DNA from: Apiosordaria backusii
Lineage: Eukaryota > Ascomycota > Sordariomycetes > Sordariales > Lasiosphaeriaceae
DNA length: 64,000 nt
Direction: 5' to 3'
Assembly (NCBI GenBank): GCA_030549205.1
Contig: JAUKTV010000006.1
Span: 2,250,501 to 2,314,500 of the forward strand
Under the pieces are notes generated by a model. It searched no databases. It was not told the DNA's origin and worked only from the letters and a program-made list of their open reading frames with translations. A program made the translations under genes and the position numbers. Positions 11,552 to 23,199 of the stretch are shown here, piece by piece (position 1 is the first letter of the stretch; the number at the start of each line of letters is the position of its first letter).

Positions 11552-11889
11552 GATCTCTCTGGGGGAGGGTGGCAGAGACTCGGGCATGAAAAAGTGGATT
11601 CAGTGGCGAGGATGAGGTAAATAATCGTGTTCATTAAGAAGAAGTAGAGGATTCTATCATATGTGTATCTCATAGGCATGCTAACTCTGGGAAGCTCCAT
11701 CTCCAAGCTCTAGATCTATCTTTTGTGTGTTTTGGCCGGTGTCCATCTCATTCGAAGCGATTGTCTCTGCCCGCCCTAGTGCAAGTTAGTCCCTCCTTCT
11801 CTCCGCCAGCTTTCTCTCAAACTCGGCTATTTAGTTCTCTCTTGCTCGTGCCAAATTCTCTTGCTCTTGGGCGTACTCGCTGTCGGATA
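11552..11889. other. intergenic, no gene seen
   Basis: Convergent spacer between the LPMO gene and the minus-strand retropepsin-like gene. No supported coding sequence. Confidence 0.5.
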
Positions 11890-12519
11890 TCACTTTGGGC
11901 TTCTTCCTCCCAATGATTGGCAAGCACGGGCAACTCTCGCGACAGCAATCTTCTCGAACGATGCGGTGCCCAGTAGGATGTCAATCTCGGGAAAGTCAAT
12001 AACCTCAAACCATCCTTCGTGTATCTTGCTTTCTCCGCGTCCGCACCACTTCAAAAGAACTCTATGCAAGGGAGCCAGAGAACCATTGCCAACGCCCCTT
12101 ATGACAAGCTGGGTGTCTACGGGGATCTCCACCAGGTTGATGTAATCCAGGACCCCTGCCTGCCGAAGATAGGAGAGAGAACCCAGATCCACATCAGAAG
12201 CACTGTCAAGCTTTACCCTGGCGGGGTAGTACCTGAATGCTTGTCCTGGATGGTTTGCCAAGGGCCGGTCGGTGATCACTCGGATTGCAGCATCGATGTT
12301 GTACTTCTCGGCTGAGAGGTGCCCAAAACCCCTTCTCCAAATCTGTTCGACAAGTCTCAGATGCTTTGTGTGATTGACCACAGCTTGTTTGCTTTTGTCT
12401 TTCGTGACGAGTGCGCCAGACATCAAAACGTCTGAATCATCGTCTATGGATGCTTCGTATGCCGAGTCAGAGCCGGCCTGCCCGGGGTCTGGAATTACGA
12501 GTGCTGATAGTTTGGCCAT
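11890..12519 (-). CDS. hypothetical protein with retropepsin-like segment, 209 aa
   Basis: No named family is recognised. The C-terminal half (from about residue 95) reads like an aspartyl-protease fold of the retropepsin type: KLDSASDVDLGSL resembles the D-T/S-G loop (here D-S-A, so Gly is lost), and EIDILLGTASFEKI resembles the late hydrophobic-Gly motif. The N-terminal half has an acidic patch (SIDDDSDV) and no clear domain. The ATG at 12519 is the first in frame. No transposon-type reverse transcriptase or integrase is nearby, so this is probably a cellular fungal gene rather than a retroelement piece. With D-S-A in place of D-S/T-G, activity is doubtful. Confidence 0.55.
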   Translation of the reverse strand: MAKLSALVIPDPGQAGSDSAYEASIDDDSDVLMSGALVTKDKSKQAVVNHTKHLRLVEQIWRRGFGHLSAEKYNIDAAIRVITDRPLANHPGQAFRYYPARVKLDSASDVDLGSLSYLRQAGVLDYINLVEIPVDTQLVIRGVGNGSLAPLHRVLLKWCGRGESKIHEGWFEVIDFPEIDILLGTASFEKIAVARVARACQSLGGRSPK

Positions 12520-12592
12520 TGCTGCACTAGGAGAGGGTCAGGACCTTGTTTTGACGTCAAATGCTTTGGGATACACACCTCATCTCCACTAG

Positions 12593-12964
12593 TTGTTGTC
12601 GAAGGTTGATCTTCGCGACCTCGTGTTGCAAAACACTTCAGGGATGCCCAACTTGAAGGACGAGAAGGATAGGGAGAAAAAAGATCAAGCGACAGGTTTA
12701 TTGATGGCTCTTGGAGGTGGACTGGCTCTGATTGCCCCTATGTTGATCATGGTTTTTCACTCGACCCTGCTGATAATAATGTTGATAACTTCTTGTTTTG
12801 TTATTGGAGTTGCTGTGGTCTTGGCTGTTTTCATCAAGGATTCGAAGCCAAAGGATATTGTTGCTTATACCATGGCGTACGCTGCGGTTCTCGTTGTTTT
12901 TGTTGGTGCTGGAGGGACAGTCCACAAGCGTCATGAGGACATCACCACTCAATCCTCTAGTTGA
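12593..12964 (+). pseudogene. truncated DUF6594-type membrane protein (C-terminal stump)
   Basis: The translation has three hydrophobic segments (LLMALGGGLALIAPMLIMV, then LLIIMLITSCFVIGVAVVL, then IVAYTMAYAAVLVVFVG), the arrangement and wording of the C-terminal membrane part of fungal DUF6594 proteins. There is no ATG at its head: the frame begins just after a TAG, and the long soluble N-terminal part normal for the family is missing. Upstream, only 73 bp separate it from the start of the minus-strand retropepsin-like gene. It is best read as a 5'-truncated relic, though an undetected upstream exon is possible. Confidence 0.6.
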
Positions 12965-13269
12965 GGAGAACAAGGAGTTCAGGGGGCCATTCGCACCGTA
13001 ATGACGTTTATGATGGGCCGTTGCTTGAAGTTCATAGAGGGTGTGACGATCATCTATAGAAGCACAGTGCATATTGATGTAGGAATTCTGACTACCTGTA
13101 GATAATCAAAATCGTCCAAGTGTCTATTCATCACACACATAAAGCATGCCTTGTTCCTGTATCACCCCTAGCCTCTAAAACAGACACTCAAGCAATGCAT
13201 TGTGACAATCGCTAACGATGTGATAGTCCCCCTGCCAGAAACATAAAGGCACCGCGTATTACTTGCGCT
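12965..13269. other. intergenic, no gene seen
   Basis: Spacer between the DUF6594 stump and the 3' end of the trehalose-phosphatase gene. Presumably holds the 3' UTR of the latter. Confidence 0.45.
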
Positions 13270-16200
13270 TCACAGCTTCTCGGGGATGCGATCCTCCACA
13301 GCTGCCAGCGCTGCCAGATTGTTCTCCCCCATGCTCAAGACGCCCTCTGTGGCGCCTGTCCCGCTGCCACCAACACCAGCAAGAAGCGCAGCACACTCAA
13401 TAACGTCCTGCGGCTCTAGCACGTGCCACCTGGCCAGCGTGACCTTGGTGCTGGCTCCAACTGTGACAGAGAAGGTATTGTCTGCCTCCACCTCGGCTGT
13501 GCCATCGCTGGGCGCCGACAAGCCGTTCAGGGCCCGGAACATGTCCTCGTCGGTAAAGTCATCTCCCATACAGAGGACAAACTCGAGCTTCTGGGCAGAT
13601 TCGTCGTCAGACCCCAACGCCTTTAGCTCGGCATTGTAGGTGTTGACGAGGCGCTTGGCGATTTCTCCCTTATTGATAAACGTCGGGCGGACCTCAATGT
13701 TGGCCTTCCCTGGCATCACTTCCACATCCCACTTGCGCGCTACTGTGCCCTCGAGCTCTTTTTGGCACTCGCGCGACATGTGAAGGCCTTGTTCGGGGTC
13801 GGCGAGGCGGTAGTGCCATGTCAAAGCGCACCGTTTTCGTTCGATAAACGAGCCTAAACATGGTCAGCGTCATGTCATGTTGCGACTCTCGAGGACCCGA
13901 AAAGGAAAGCTTACCCGGAACCTTGTCAGTGTACTTCTGAAACACCGCGATCACCTCCTCTTGCCAGCCCATGTCGAACTTCTCAACCAGGTTCTCCCAC
14001 TCGGTTGAACCTGGGTTTCTCATGAAGCTGCCGTGCTCAGCACTAAAGCCGAGTCCAGGGATGTGGCCAAGATGGTGCGAGAGGAATTCTTGATCACGGC
14101 CGGAGATGATCCAAACGGCATTCCGGGGATCGGCAGCAAGCGCCTTCAAGCTCGTGATGACGCGCTCCGAAGGGACGGCAGCGCTGGGCTCCCGCACTAT
14201 GGGGGTAAGCGTGCCGTCGTAATCAAACATGAACAGGCGCTTCTTGGCCGCCCGATACCTTCTAAGCATCTCGGACCGGTCAAGAAGAGGAGTCGAGATA
14301 ATGTTCTTGCGGCTACCAAGAACACTCACCAACCGCCGCAAGAAACCGACAATCCAAAACTGAACATTCTTGCTGGTAACGTGGGCCAAGAGATTCTTCT
14401 GCATGGCCTCACGCTTTTCTTCTGGCATGACTAGGGCATTGTTGATGGCCTCAGCCACGCCCGACAGATCCCATGGGTTGATGTGGATGGCATCCTTGAG
14501 CGAGCCAGCAGTGCCGCTGAACTCGGAAAGAATCAAGGGCCCGGCAGAATCACGCTGGCAAATAACATACTCCAACGAAGTAGTGTTCATGCCGTCTCTG
14601 ACTGAGGTGATAAGGCCGATATCGGCGGCGCGGAGGAGAGCAAAGTACTCGTCTTGGCTGATGTACTGAGCATAGTGTTGCACAGGAGCAAAGCCAAGAG
14701 AGCCGTACATGCCGTTGATCTTCATGATAAGTTCGCTCACACGGCTGGCGATCCTGCTCTCGGATCCATCCATCTCCTCCTCGATGCTAGTGGGAGAAGT
14801 GACCTGGATCAGGACAACCTTTTCCCGCCACTCGGGGTACATCTCGAGGAAGCGCTCAAAGGCCATCAGCTTCTGGGCGACACCACGAACAGTATCCAGG
14901 CGGTCACGACCGACAATGACCTTCTTGCCGGAGTAAAGCTTCTTCAGGTTCTCGTACTTCTCATTAACCGAATCTGTCCACGCAAGGCTGGCCACCTTGG
15001 TCGCGTCAATGCCAATAGGGAACACACCGATCTCCACTCGACCACCATAAGCGTCAATGCCTGCCGTGTCGGATGGGAAGCCCAAGATGCGCGTGCAGCA
15101 GCTGGCAAAATGACGGGAGTAACTGTAGCTCTGGAAGCCCACCAGGTTGGCGCCCAGGACGCCCTCCAAGACCTCTTTTCTCCGCGGCAGACACCGCAGG
15201 AACTCGCTACTGGGGAAAGGCGAGTGCAGGTAGAACGAGATGTACATGTGAGGGGACCGTTGCCGCAGCATGCTAGGCAGCAGCATCAGGTTGTAGTCAT
15301 GGACAATGACAATGTCGCCGGGCTTGTAGACCTCGAGGATCCTGTTGGCGAACTTTTGGTTCATGCGGTAATAGTCGGCCCATTGCACTCTCTCGGCGCG
15401 GCCGTCGGTGGGCTCATGCTGCTTGTAGTGGAAGAGAGTGTAGAGGTCGTGCTCGGCGTAGCGCCTCCATCTTGCCTGGTCCTTCAAACGGATGCCCTCC
15501 TCCAGTCCGTCAGAGTCATCAGCCAACCAAACAGGGATGGTCTTAATCCTTTTGTTGTGGGATAGTTGGTTCTCGAGACGCAGCATGTCGTCCCGAGGAA
15601 TCCAGAGGCCGTCAACCAGTGGCGGGGTTGGCGGGGCGGCGCCATCGATGGGCACAGGCCTGGAGAGGTGGTTGAGGGCGCTAAGGTGGACCGTGGTGGT
15701 CGGCGGCGTGCTGGGCGGCGACGGGGTGTCGGTCGGAGTCTCAATCTCGCCAGTCCAGGCCACAACGGTGTGGTTCCATGGTGAGTCGTCGGACGAGAGG
15801 TAGGAAAAGGAGTCGAAAAGGGCCGACTGGCCTCGGCGGGGTGTCAATTCCTGCAGCACAACGATGACATCAGCCCCACCATTCCAAAACTTGGCAAACC
15901 GTTGCTATTTGTGACGCTTGCTGCAAGCCACGCGCCGTCACATCAACGAGACCGTTGCAGAAGAAGGAAACAAAAAAAAAAAAAAAAACCATACCCAGTC
16001 TGAACCTTTTCTGTATTTCAGCGAATGGGGGATGTTGAAGGTGGCTGAAATGATGTTTCCACTAAGCGAGAGGTCGGGACTGATTTCCCTAAACTCAGAC
16101 ATGGACTCTCTGCGGCCGGACATGGTCGCTTCGCTAAGCCTGTTCATCCACTTCTTGCCCTCTTGTGCACCAACAGTCACCTTGTTAAGGAACGACTGCC

Positions 16201-16453
16201 CTTCGCGGTTTGTGGTATCGGGGGCGGGCGAGGCAGCAATGGCGTGGTCGAGGGCCCTGCGTGAGAAGTAATCCCCCTTGGATGGTCCTTGACCTCCGTT
16301 CGATTCGTACGTCTCTTGGGTGATGTCGGGCGTCACAGGCACTGCGGTGGCTGAGGACCGGAGATGGGGAGGCAGGAAAGAGTCGCTTCGTTCGGGCACC
16401 CCAGGACGATGAGGGAGGCTTTTCGAGCCTTTGGCTTCGGGTTTCTGTGCCAT
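13270..16453 (-). CDS. tps2: trehalose-6-phosphate phosphatase of TPS/TPP two-domain type, 992 aa, three exons
   Basis: Dephosphorylates trehalose-6-phosphate to trehalose in the TPS complex of the cytosol; important for heat and osmotic stress. Exons (minus): 16453-15995, 15850-13915, 13853-13270; the joins give GSDW|ELTPRRGQSALFDSF and VPG|SFIERKR. Residues 1-125 are a Ser/Pro-rich extension. A GT20 synthase-like domain follows (HDYNLMLLP, RDRLDTVRG, RDGMNTTSLEY), then a HAD-type phosphatase with FDYDGTLTP near residue 690 and GDDFTDEDMF near the end. The intact D-x-D-G-T motif together with a Tps2-style RDGMNTTSLE loop marks it as the phosphatase subunit rather than Tps1. Intron 1 (144 nt) contains an 18-nt T run on the coding strand. 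The long antisense open frames over it are shadows. Confidence 0.9.
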
Positions 16454-18690
16454 GACAGGCGGGTTAATGGATAACTCGACGGTGGTGGTGGTAGAAGATG
16501 TGTGGTGGGAGGAAGAGAAAACAAAAGAGATGGCTGTCTGGGGAGTAGTGTAAAGTTTTTTCTGATGACTAGGCCAAATAAAGTGTAAAGTGTTCTTGGT
16601 TTCAAAGAGGCGCAAGTTGGCAAACTCGCAGCTCGATGACGGGATGAAAGACGAGATGACTGGACTCGTGGAGCGCACAGTCAGGGGCAGGAGCAAGCAG
16701 AGCAGGGCTCTGGCCTGTGGGTAGCGAAGGCTAGGTGGGGCCGTCAATCTTTCGGTGTGCTTCCAGCCGTGAGTCTTTGTCTGCTCTTCTCTGTCCGCTG
16801 TGTCTCTCCGCTCTCTACCTCTCGCCTTCGGCAAATGCTGCAGCTATTCCCGATATCCGTTGCTACTGCTCGCTGCTTCGGGCGCGCTGTTGCTGCTTCG
16901 ATGGTCCGCAATGCATCGCCTGGCATCTCGCGATGTTGCTCCGTGATCGTGATTGGGCAGCATCCGCTTTTTGGAGGTGAGGGGCACTCGACAGCGAGCA
17001 CCCAGACAAATGGCGGGGCACTTTGCGCCATGGCCCGAAGCTATGTTTTCTTCCGCTCTTCTCTCTTGTGCTCTATTTTTTTTCCCAAGGAACTCTGTTC
17101 CAAAGCCCGTAGTATTCATGGGTTCACCTTCTCCAGCAGCTGAAAATGAGACCACAACAAGCACGGCGCGCAGTGCAATGCCAAAGGTGGAAGAGAGGGG
17201 TGAAGCACAATGAGGAGGGGTTCGAGGATAGAAAAGCATTGACCACTCACTGTCTGGTCCTGACGTAATGGCTAGTGGCACTAAGGTAGCGGCAGATAAA
17301 AAAAAGCGGTTTGCTTGCCTCTGGGCGGGGGTTGTGATGTTGTGATACCGTCTTCTCCGAGCGCGGCACGTTAGGTTGCTGGAAACCCTCTTTTGCTTGC
17401 TCTGTTCAGATCGGATTGTTGGGAGAGACGGAGGTGGACAGGTGACGAAAGAAGGACGCAACGGGGAGGGGAACGGTTGGAAGTGCGGGCAAGCGTCTTT
17501 TTCACTCTGGACCAAGACTAGAGAAACGTGCTTTGGGAGCTGGCTTGGGTGTGTGGATTCCACCGCATGTCCAGGGGGTCGAACGTTGTTTTTTTTTTTA
17601 GTGACGCGCCGCCTGAGACTGTTGGTTCAACACAGTGCCCATGTATGTATGTATGTGTGGTAGTGTAGAAGCTCACGATAAGCTTGATTGCAGGCGCAGC
17701 CACAATCGCGATGCCGAGATCTATCGATCTATGTATCTCTCTCTTAGGTGGTTGATGGTCCAGGCCTGACACACACTGGACACCCCTGCCAGGCCAGGGC
17801 CACGGGATGACGGGCCTCAAAAGGGTTGGCCAGATCTGGTATCTACCTGGTAGGTACGAAGTATCTCTTTTCTGAACTGTCTCTCTGCTGACACGACGCG
17901 CGACATCCGCAACAACAATATCAGCCTGAATGCCCCCCGAGCTGTGTGTGTGCATCGACAAAAACACGCAACATTTCGACAAGCGCCGCAACACACTCTG
18001 TGAGCCATTTTCAACGTCGCTTCGCTCTGTGCTGAGTCTCTTCTCTCCCCGGCCTGCCGCAGTTGTGCCGCCGAATTGGCCGCATTTCCCCGACGATGCC
18101 GTCCATCGCCTGCCCTTCTGCCATCGTCTTCATTTCTTGATCGTGTCTTCGCCATCTCTCACATGGCGAGATCTGGATCCTTGACTGGTTCTCCCTCCCG
18201 CCCCTCCAGCACAGTACTGGACACCACATACATCAAACACCGCGTTTTTTCCCAGCGGTACGACCGTTATCGAGATGCATGTCTCGCACACCGCCCAACA
18301 CCGATAAGCTCAATCTTGGGCTGCGTTGGAATGGATTGGTACCCGACGAGGCGCACCCTCTGTTTCTGCCCCTCCTCACCAGCCACTTACGTCTTTTTCG
18401 CATTGTCCTGCGTCTGTTTCAAACAATTTGGCCGAAATGGGTGATGGCGCTGCAACGCTGAGTTCGGCTCTCTTTCGGGGGGTGTTCTTGTGCGGCATTT
18501 AGGAGCTGCTTTCCGATGAGATGCTCGCTCGTCATCGTCTCTCTGTCCGCCGTAGCACTGCTTGCGGATTGATGCACTGTCACACTGTGACTCGCGTTTT
18601 AACGTCTGAGTCCATTCCTTCTTGCCCTACCTACCCAAGGTATTTACAGATACCGCTGTCTTGGCATCAAATCCCTTGGCAGCTAGACCT
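16454..18690 (-). promoter_or_regulatory. 2.2 kb upstream region of tps2 with several STRE cores
   Basis: The long spacer upstream of the trehalose gene carries AGGGG cores (the yeast-type stress response element, in either orientation) at 16683-16687, 16980-16984, 17196-17200, 17216-17220, 17467-17471 and 17573-17577. It also has long pyrimidine-rich tracts and T runs (for example 17588-17600). Open frames of 60-240 codons here differ in every phase and look like none I know. The part near 18600-18690 is the 3' side of the next gene. STRE function is inference from the yeast pathway; the pentamer is short and partly expected by chance. Confidence 0.4.
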
Positions 18691-19522
18691 CTATTCCTTC
18701 TTTTTCTCCTCCTTCTTTTCCTTTTCTTTTGGATTGGTCCCTTCCATAACCTCCCCTGTCTCCTCATCACAGAGGTCACTCTCATCCGCCAGCCTGCTGA
18801 ACTTGGGTAGCCCGTCCTTGATATCTACAACCCGCTGGGGATAAAACATGTGACACTGCGCCGCGAACGCCTCCCTGCCTTCCTTGGTGTTGATGCCTTC
18901 GATCAATGTGGGGAACAACAAGATCATGTTCCTCCCTTCGTCCATGATCGGCGTCCTGCAGTAGGCGCACTGCACCTTGCAGGGCAGGTGGTGGGTGGTG
19001 GATTTGGCGGTTGGGTCATACCAGCCCAGGTCGTGGTGGCCGCGAGTGAAGTTGATGTCTTCCTTGTGGAAGATGGCTGCCCATTGGAAAGGGGCCTTTT
19101 TTTGGTCAGCTCTGTCAGCCACTGGGAAAATCGGGGAAAAAAAGAGGAAGAACTTAGCACAGGGGACGTACTCCGTGCATCCGTTGGCAGGTGGTACAGT
19201 GGCAGTATTTGCTAGCCAGCGGTTTGTCTCGTGACAGTTCATACTGAATAGTGCCGCAGTGGCATTTGCCCTTCCACTTTACGGGGAAATTCTCGCCCTT
19301 GTCGTGAATCTTGTATGGCGCCCGGAACTTCCATTGATCTTCCTCGCGGTCGGTCCGGGAGCTTGCTTGGTATTGATGAGGTTCGTCGCCTCGGCTGTGC
19401 TTGCTGTTATGGTTGGGCGCATCAGACATCTTGAAGCACCGAGGGGAGGTCGAGAGTGGGCGGGCAAACAAAGATGCGGTCCGCTTCGATAATATTGAGA
19501 AATGGCAAGGACGGAGGAGCAT
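18691..19522 (-). CDS. GFA/CENP-V domain protein with mitochondrial-type leader, 251 aa, two exons
   Basis: Zinc-binding protein of the glutathione-dependent formaldehyde-activating (GFA) / CENP-V fold; enzymatic role unknown. Exons: 19522-19172 and 19095-18691, joined at QRMHG|APFQW. The first 35 residues are basic and Ser-rich with RPLSTSPRCF, as in a cleaved mitochondrial presequence; an internal Met (MSDAPNHN) could give a cytosolic form. Zinc ligands appear in GKCHCGTIQY and YCHCTTCQR, and later in VQCAYCRTPI. The C-terminus ends in a run of Lys/Glu (KEKEKKEEKKKE). It is transcribed in the same direction as the O-methyltransferase gene upstream. Confidence 0.78.
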
Positions 19523-19832
19523 CAAGGTCTGTATTTTCTGGACTTTTGTTGTGTTGGGAAGTGGTGATACCGGTGAGTCGTTCGGAGTGGTGAGAATGGT
19601 TTGTTGTAAGGCCGGTGATATTATCTTTTAAAAAGAGTCTCCTTGACAGCTCTAAGGCTACAAATACCACCGAGAAGCGGATGTGATGTTTATCATCGTG
19701 TCATTGATTCACATCGGCAGGGCACTGACGTCATGACACGCCCCGCCATTTGAGCCCCTTTTTATTGTCTACCTATCGTACATACAAAACACCACGCTGA
19801 ATTGATCGCAATGTCATCACTCGAAGCCATGA
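19523..19832. other. intergenic, no gene seen
   Basis: A 310-bp spacer between the GFA gene and the 3' end of the O-methyltransferase gene. It must hold the GFA promoter; no specific site is recognised. Confidence 0.4.
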
Positions 19833-21230
19833 TCAAGCCTTGGCGCATTCTACCACGCAATGGGGGTCATCCGCCCGAACATGATATCCGACCACCCTCA
19901 ACCCGGCCTTGGCCACCAAGTCCCTAAACATCTTCTCGTTCCGCAACTTACCGCCGAGATTGAACATGACCAGATCAACGTAGGTGTTCTGTGGCGGAAT
20001 AACCCCCTCAAATCGCTTTGGTTCGACAATCAGAACCCTGGCCTCTGGATCCTCCTCTGGCAGCGCGTCTGCAAGTTGTTTGAGGATATTGACTGCAAGA
20101 GCGTCGGAGTAATCGAGCAGAATCCTCCTCAAAACATACACCCAAGCCCCTAGGTAGATATTTCGCCTTGTCAGTGAAAAGCCCAGGCATCATCAGCGAT
20201 CAACATACCCTTCACAACTTGAGCCTCATGAAAATCATGGCTCATAATTCTCACCCCCTCCAGCTTCCCATCTTTCAGTCTTTCCACCGCATCAATCACA
20301 TCCGGCCTATCCTGCAGCACACATTCCTGCGCCGCCAGCCCGTCCACCTTCCCCAGCAGCTCCTTTAGCAACTGCCCCATCCCACCACCCACATCCACAA
20401 TCTTGGCCCTTAGACCCCTCCCATCTTTCGCTGCTGTCGTTCTTTTGGAACCCACCCACGAGATGTCATACAACGCGCCCTCCCCAACAAGCGGAATATT
20501 GCCTCCAAAGATGTTCTTCGCCTGCATCGAGCGCTTAAACGCCGCACTGTAGTCCGGGTTCAAGGCTTTGACTTCCCACGGAGGAAGCTCAGGGTGTCCC
20601 CAGGCAAAAGAGAAAGGGGTGTGAGTCTGCCCTGGGGATTCACGGCGGCCGTAGTGGGAGAAGTAGGCCGGCCATTGGAAAAAGGGCTTGATCGCATTGC
20701 CGACGGCGATGGCGGCGAGGTCCGAGACGGGGTTGGTGGAGATGTATAGAGGCGAAAGGCGGGAGTGGGAGACCGAGTTGGGGATGGGTCCGGGGAGAAG
20801 TTTGGTGGTGGCGATTAAATGGGTGATGAGACGGGCTGGAAAATGTGGTTAGATCGATACTGGGAGGAGAAAAGAGGGGAAACAAACTGATTAGTGTCTC
20901 ATCTGCGTTGAGCGTGAGGGCCAGGTCGGAAAAGGTGATGTAGCCGGGCGAGGAGAGCGGGATCAAATCGAAGGCTTTCCACGACATGAGGAGCGACCAA
21001 ACGGCAATGTCGGCGGCGGTGACCCATTCCGACTTCACAGCGTCAATAGGGTGCGAGGCTTCGACAGCGATGGTGCGGGCAGCTTGAGCGATTCGGTGAC
21101 GGAGCGGGACATTATCATCGCCTTGGTCAATAGTCGCAGAAAGACGTTTGGCATCCTCTAGCAGAGCCTCGGCCGCGGCGACGATATCGCAGGGTTTTTT
21201 CGGCGGCGGTGGGAGTGGAGGGGTCGTCAT
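19833..21230 (-). CDS. class I-fold O-methyltransferase (SAM-dependent, fungal COMT-like), 428 aa, three exons
   Basis: Predicted to methylate a hydroxyl on a small, often secondary, metabolite. Exons: 21230-20888, 20835-20209, 20149-19833; joins read TLI-T-RLITHL and VVK-G-AWVYVLRR. The SAM-binding loop is IVDVGGGMGQLL, followed by LQDRPDVIDA, ISHDFHE-like IMSHDFHEAQ and the YVLRRILLDYSD motif, the usual order in fungal sterigmatocystin/sirodesmin-type O-methyltransferases. Length is normal for the family. The start could also be an in-frame ATG at 21281; the 21230 Met (MTTPPLPPPP) is preferred because similar proteins begin with a Pro-rich stretch. No polyketide or peptide synthase gene is in the window. 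Confidence 0.82.
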
Positions 21231-21281
21231 GACTGCGACTCCGGATGGTGGTGGTTGGGTTGTAAGTGGCGATGCCAACAT

Positions 21282-21814
21282 GTTGCATGGAAGTTTTGAG
21301 GTGCTCTGCCATACGATCGCACAGATGCGAGACACGGGTCTGAATTCCGTTTATATGCTCCCCCAAGGCAGAGAGCTCTACTGTGCAATATGGTCCCGTC
21401 GTAACTGCCCCGGATAAAACGTGGGGAACTGCCGCTTCCAAGGGACGAAAACACGACCGATCCGGGGTTTCCGTGAGCTGCCAAAATGTCCGGAAGGTAC
21501 CAAGGCCTCGGGACCCGTCACCTTGGGTGAGGTAGGTACCTTGCCTTAGGTTTGTGGGGAATTAAAGAGACGGGGGAGACATGTGAGACAGCCATGTGTC
21601 GCGTAGAATCTTGGTGCGATCTGGGGCCCGTAGATGTGAGTCTGAACAGAAACATTATTGCTTGGATGAGACCTGGAGCTGAGACTTCGGGGCCGAGATT
21701 CTGGGATATTGGGTGGCTATTCGGACGAAAGGTGAAGGCATTTGGAAGGAAAGGATTACCCGATACTGGTGACCTTAAGAATGTCTGCCTGCCGCTGAAG
21801 AGCTCAAATTTTGC
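21282..21814. other. intergenic, promoter side of O-methyltransferase
   Basis: About 0.5 kb between the O-methyltransferase and the damaged SET gene. Contains one palindromic AGGTACCT (21534-21541). No coding sequence supported. Confidence 0.45.
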
Positions 21815-23078
21815 CTACTCTTCACCACCCAGCCGAAACCCCCAACTCCAATGTCCCTCGACATCCTCGACCAAGCTCCTCATCTGGACTACAAACGGCC
21901 GGGTCTCGTCCTTCAGAAGAAGTCCCCTATCCAAGCACAATCTGGCGAACTTGACCGCCTTCCACTTGTCCTTCACACCGTTGAACTCAATCGCAGCGCG
22001 ATAATACGCCTCATGAACTCTGACCTCCAGGCCCTCCAGCTCGTACAAAGTGATCAAAAGCTCGGCTTTCTGAGGACCATCCTGGAAGCGAAAGTTGTAC
22101 TTATCTAACCCGTTTCTGATGTCGAGGAGCTGGGATGCGCGAGCGTCCGACTCTCTCTGTTGGTGGGACGGCTGGGTGCACCGAGGGCAGGAACAGGTGA
22201 AGTTCCAGGGAGAAAGGGAAAACTGCCTCATTTGTGACGGTTGTGTCAGGCTATTTGATCGTCGCATTAGTGAGAAGCCACAGACGCTCTTAAGGAGTTA
22301 AAGCATACTCGACATATCCTATCGTGAGCTCTGCTCCAGGATAGATATTCCGCACCGCATAAAGTCTGGTGCTCATGGTGACAGGGTCAAAGTAGTAGGC
22401 CACGTTGGGGCTACAAGTGTGGTTGATTCTTGCTACTGGGATTCGAAATCATATTAGTACTACTGCGAGACCAAGTAGGTACCTAATGGAGGTATGCTAT
22501 GGAGATGGAAGTCTTACCGTTCAGAAACACCGTGTGGGACTTTAGCTGCTGCCCAATATTAGTTCGAAACGCGTTTTTGCCCACGATGGCCAGCGCCCTG
22601 TCTTTCGATCCTTGAAGCAGCCAGGCCCCTCCGCGCCTGATACACCAAAGAAGGCATCCTGTGAGACAGTTGGCAACATGGTAGCAGCCTCTGTGACGAG
22701 ATCCGATAGGAGTTCTTGGCTCAAGTGGCTAAAAGCTCCGTGATCAACCATTAAGACGGGGAATTCGGCCATAACCTTGGTCCCGCTTCGAATGATGTTG
22801 CTGGCGGCCATTACACCTAACCCTTTGCCTTTGGCAGGCCCAACTTGTACAAGATCTGATGTAACTACATCATTGCCATTGTCTGGCAAGAGTTTCCCGA
22901 AACTTTCAGACCTTGATAGAGAAATCATGACAGACGATGTTGTCACAAGCGATATTCCCTGGCCGTTGTTGAAAGTTGCGCGCGTAAAGACACAGTACTC
23001 GTTAATGCCGGCGCGGTGACAGAGATGACCGCGTTTCCAGCTCGACGCCCCCTCATAGATGTAGTTTTGGTTAAGATC
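21815..23078 (-). pseudogene. SET-domain protein gene, 5'-truncated and frameshifted
   Basis: Three exon blocks can be followed: 23078-22518, 22435-22309 and 22250-21815. Block 1 reads YCVFTRATFNNGQGIS and later GPAKGKGLGVMA (start of the SET fold); block 2 has RINHTCSPNVAYYFDP (NHSCxPN motif) and GAELTIGYV; block 3 has the post-SET zinc cysteines CSCPRC. Two defects are visible. Within block 1 the frame must change between about 22640 and 22605: the upstream frame ends in GVSGAEG, while the downstream family-like frame begins near SKDRALAIVGKNAF. Upstream of 23078 a good splice acceptor is seen, but beyond it lies a decayed tandem array and no first exon or ATG. In relatives this first exon usually carries a signal peptide. 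Methyltransferase activity is therefore unlikely. Confidence 0.72.
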
Positions 23079-23199
23079 CTGAGAATATAAAAAGTGGAAT
23101 CGATGAATTGGATCAAAGAGTGTTGGATGATCTGGGCTTATATGGAGAGCAGCTCTGTGGTGGCGGGCCGATCGGAAAGTGTTGTGACCTTCCGGTAGG

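Noticed and set aside
14654..15565. 303-codon plus-strand open frame across tps2
   Set aside because: Antisense to the GT20 domain; GC-rich third positions leave the opposite strand open.
16844..17563. 239-codon minus-strand open frame upstream of tps2
   Set aside because: Low-complexity Ser/Arg/Pro composition, no conserved motif, in a pyrimidine-rich leader.
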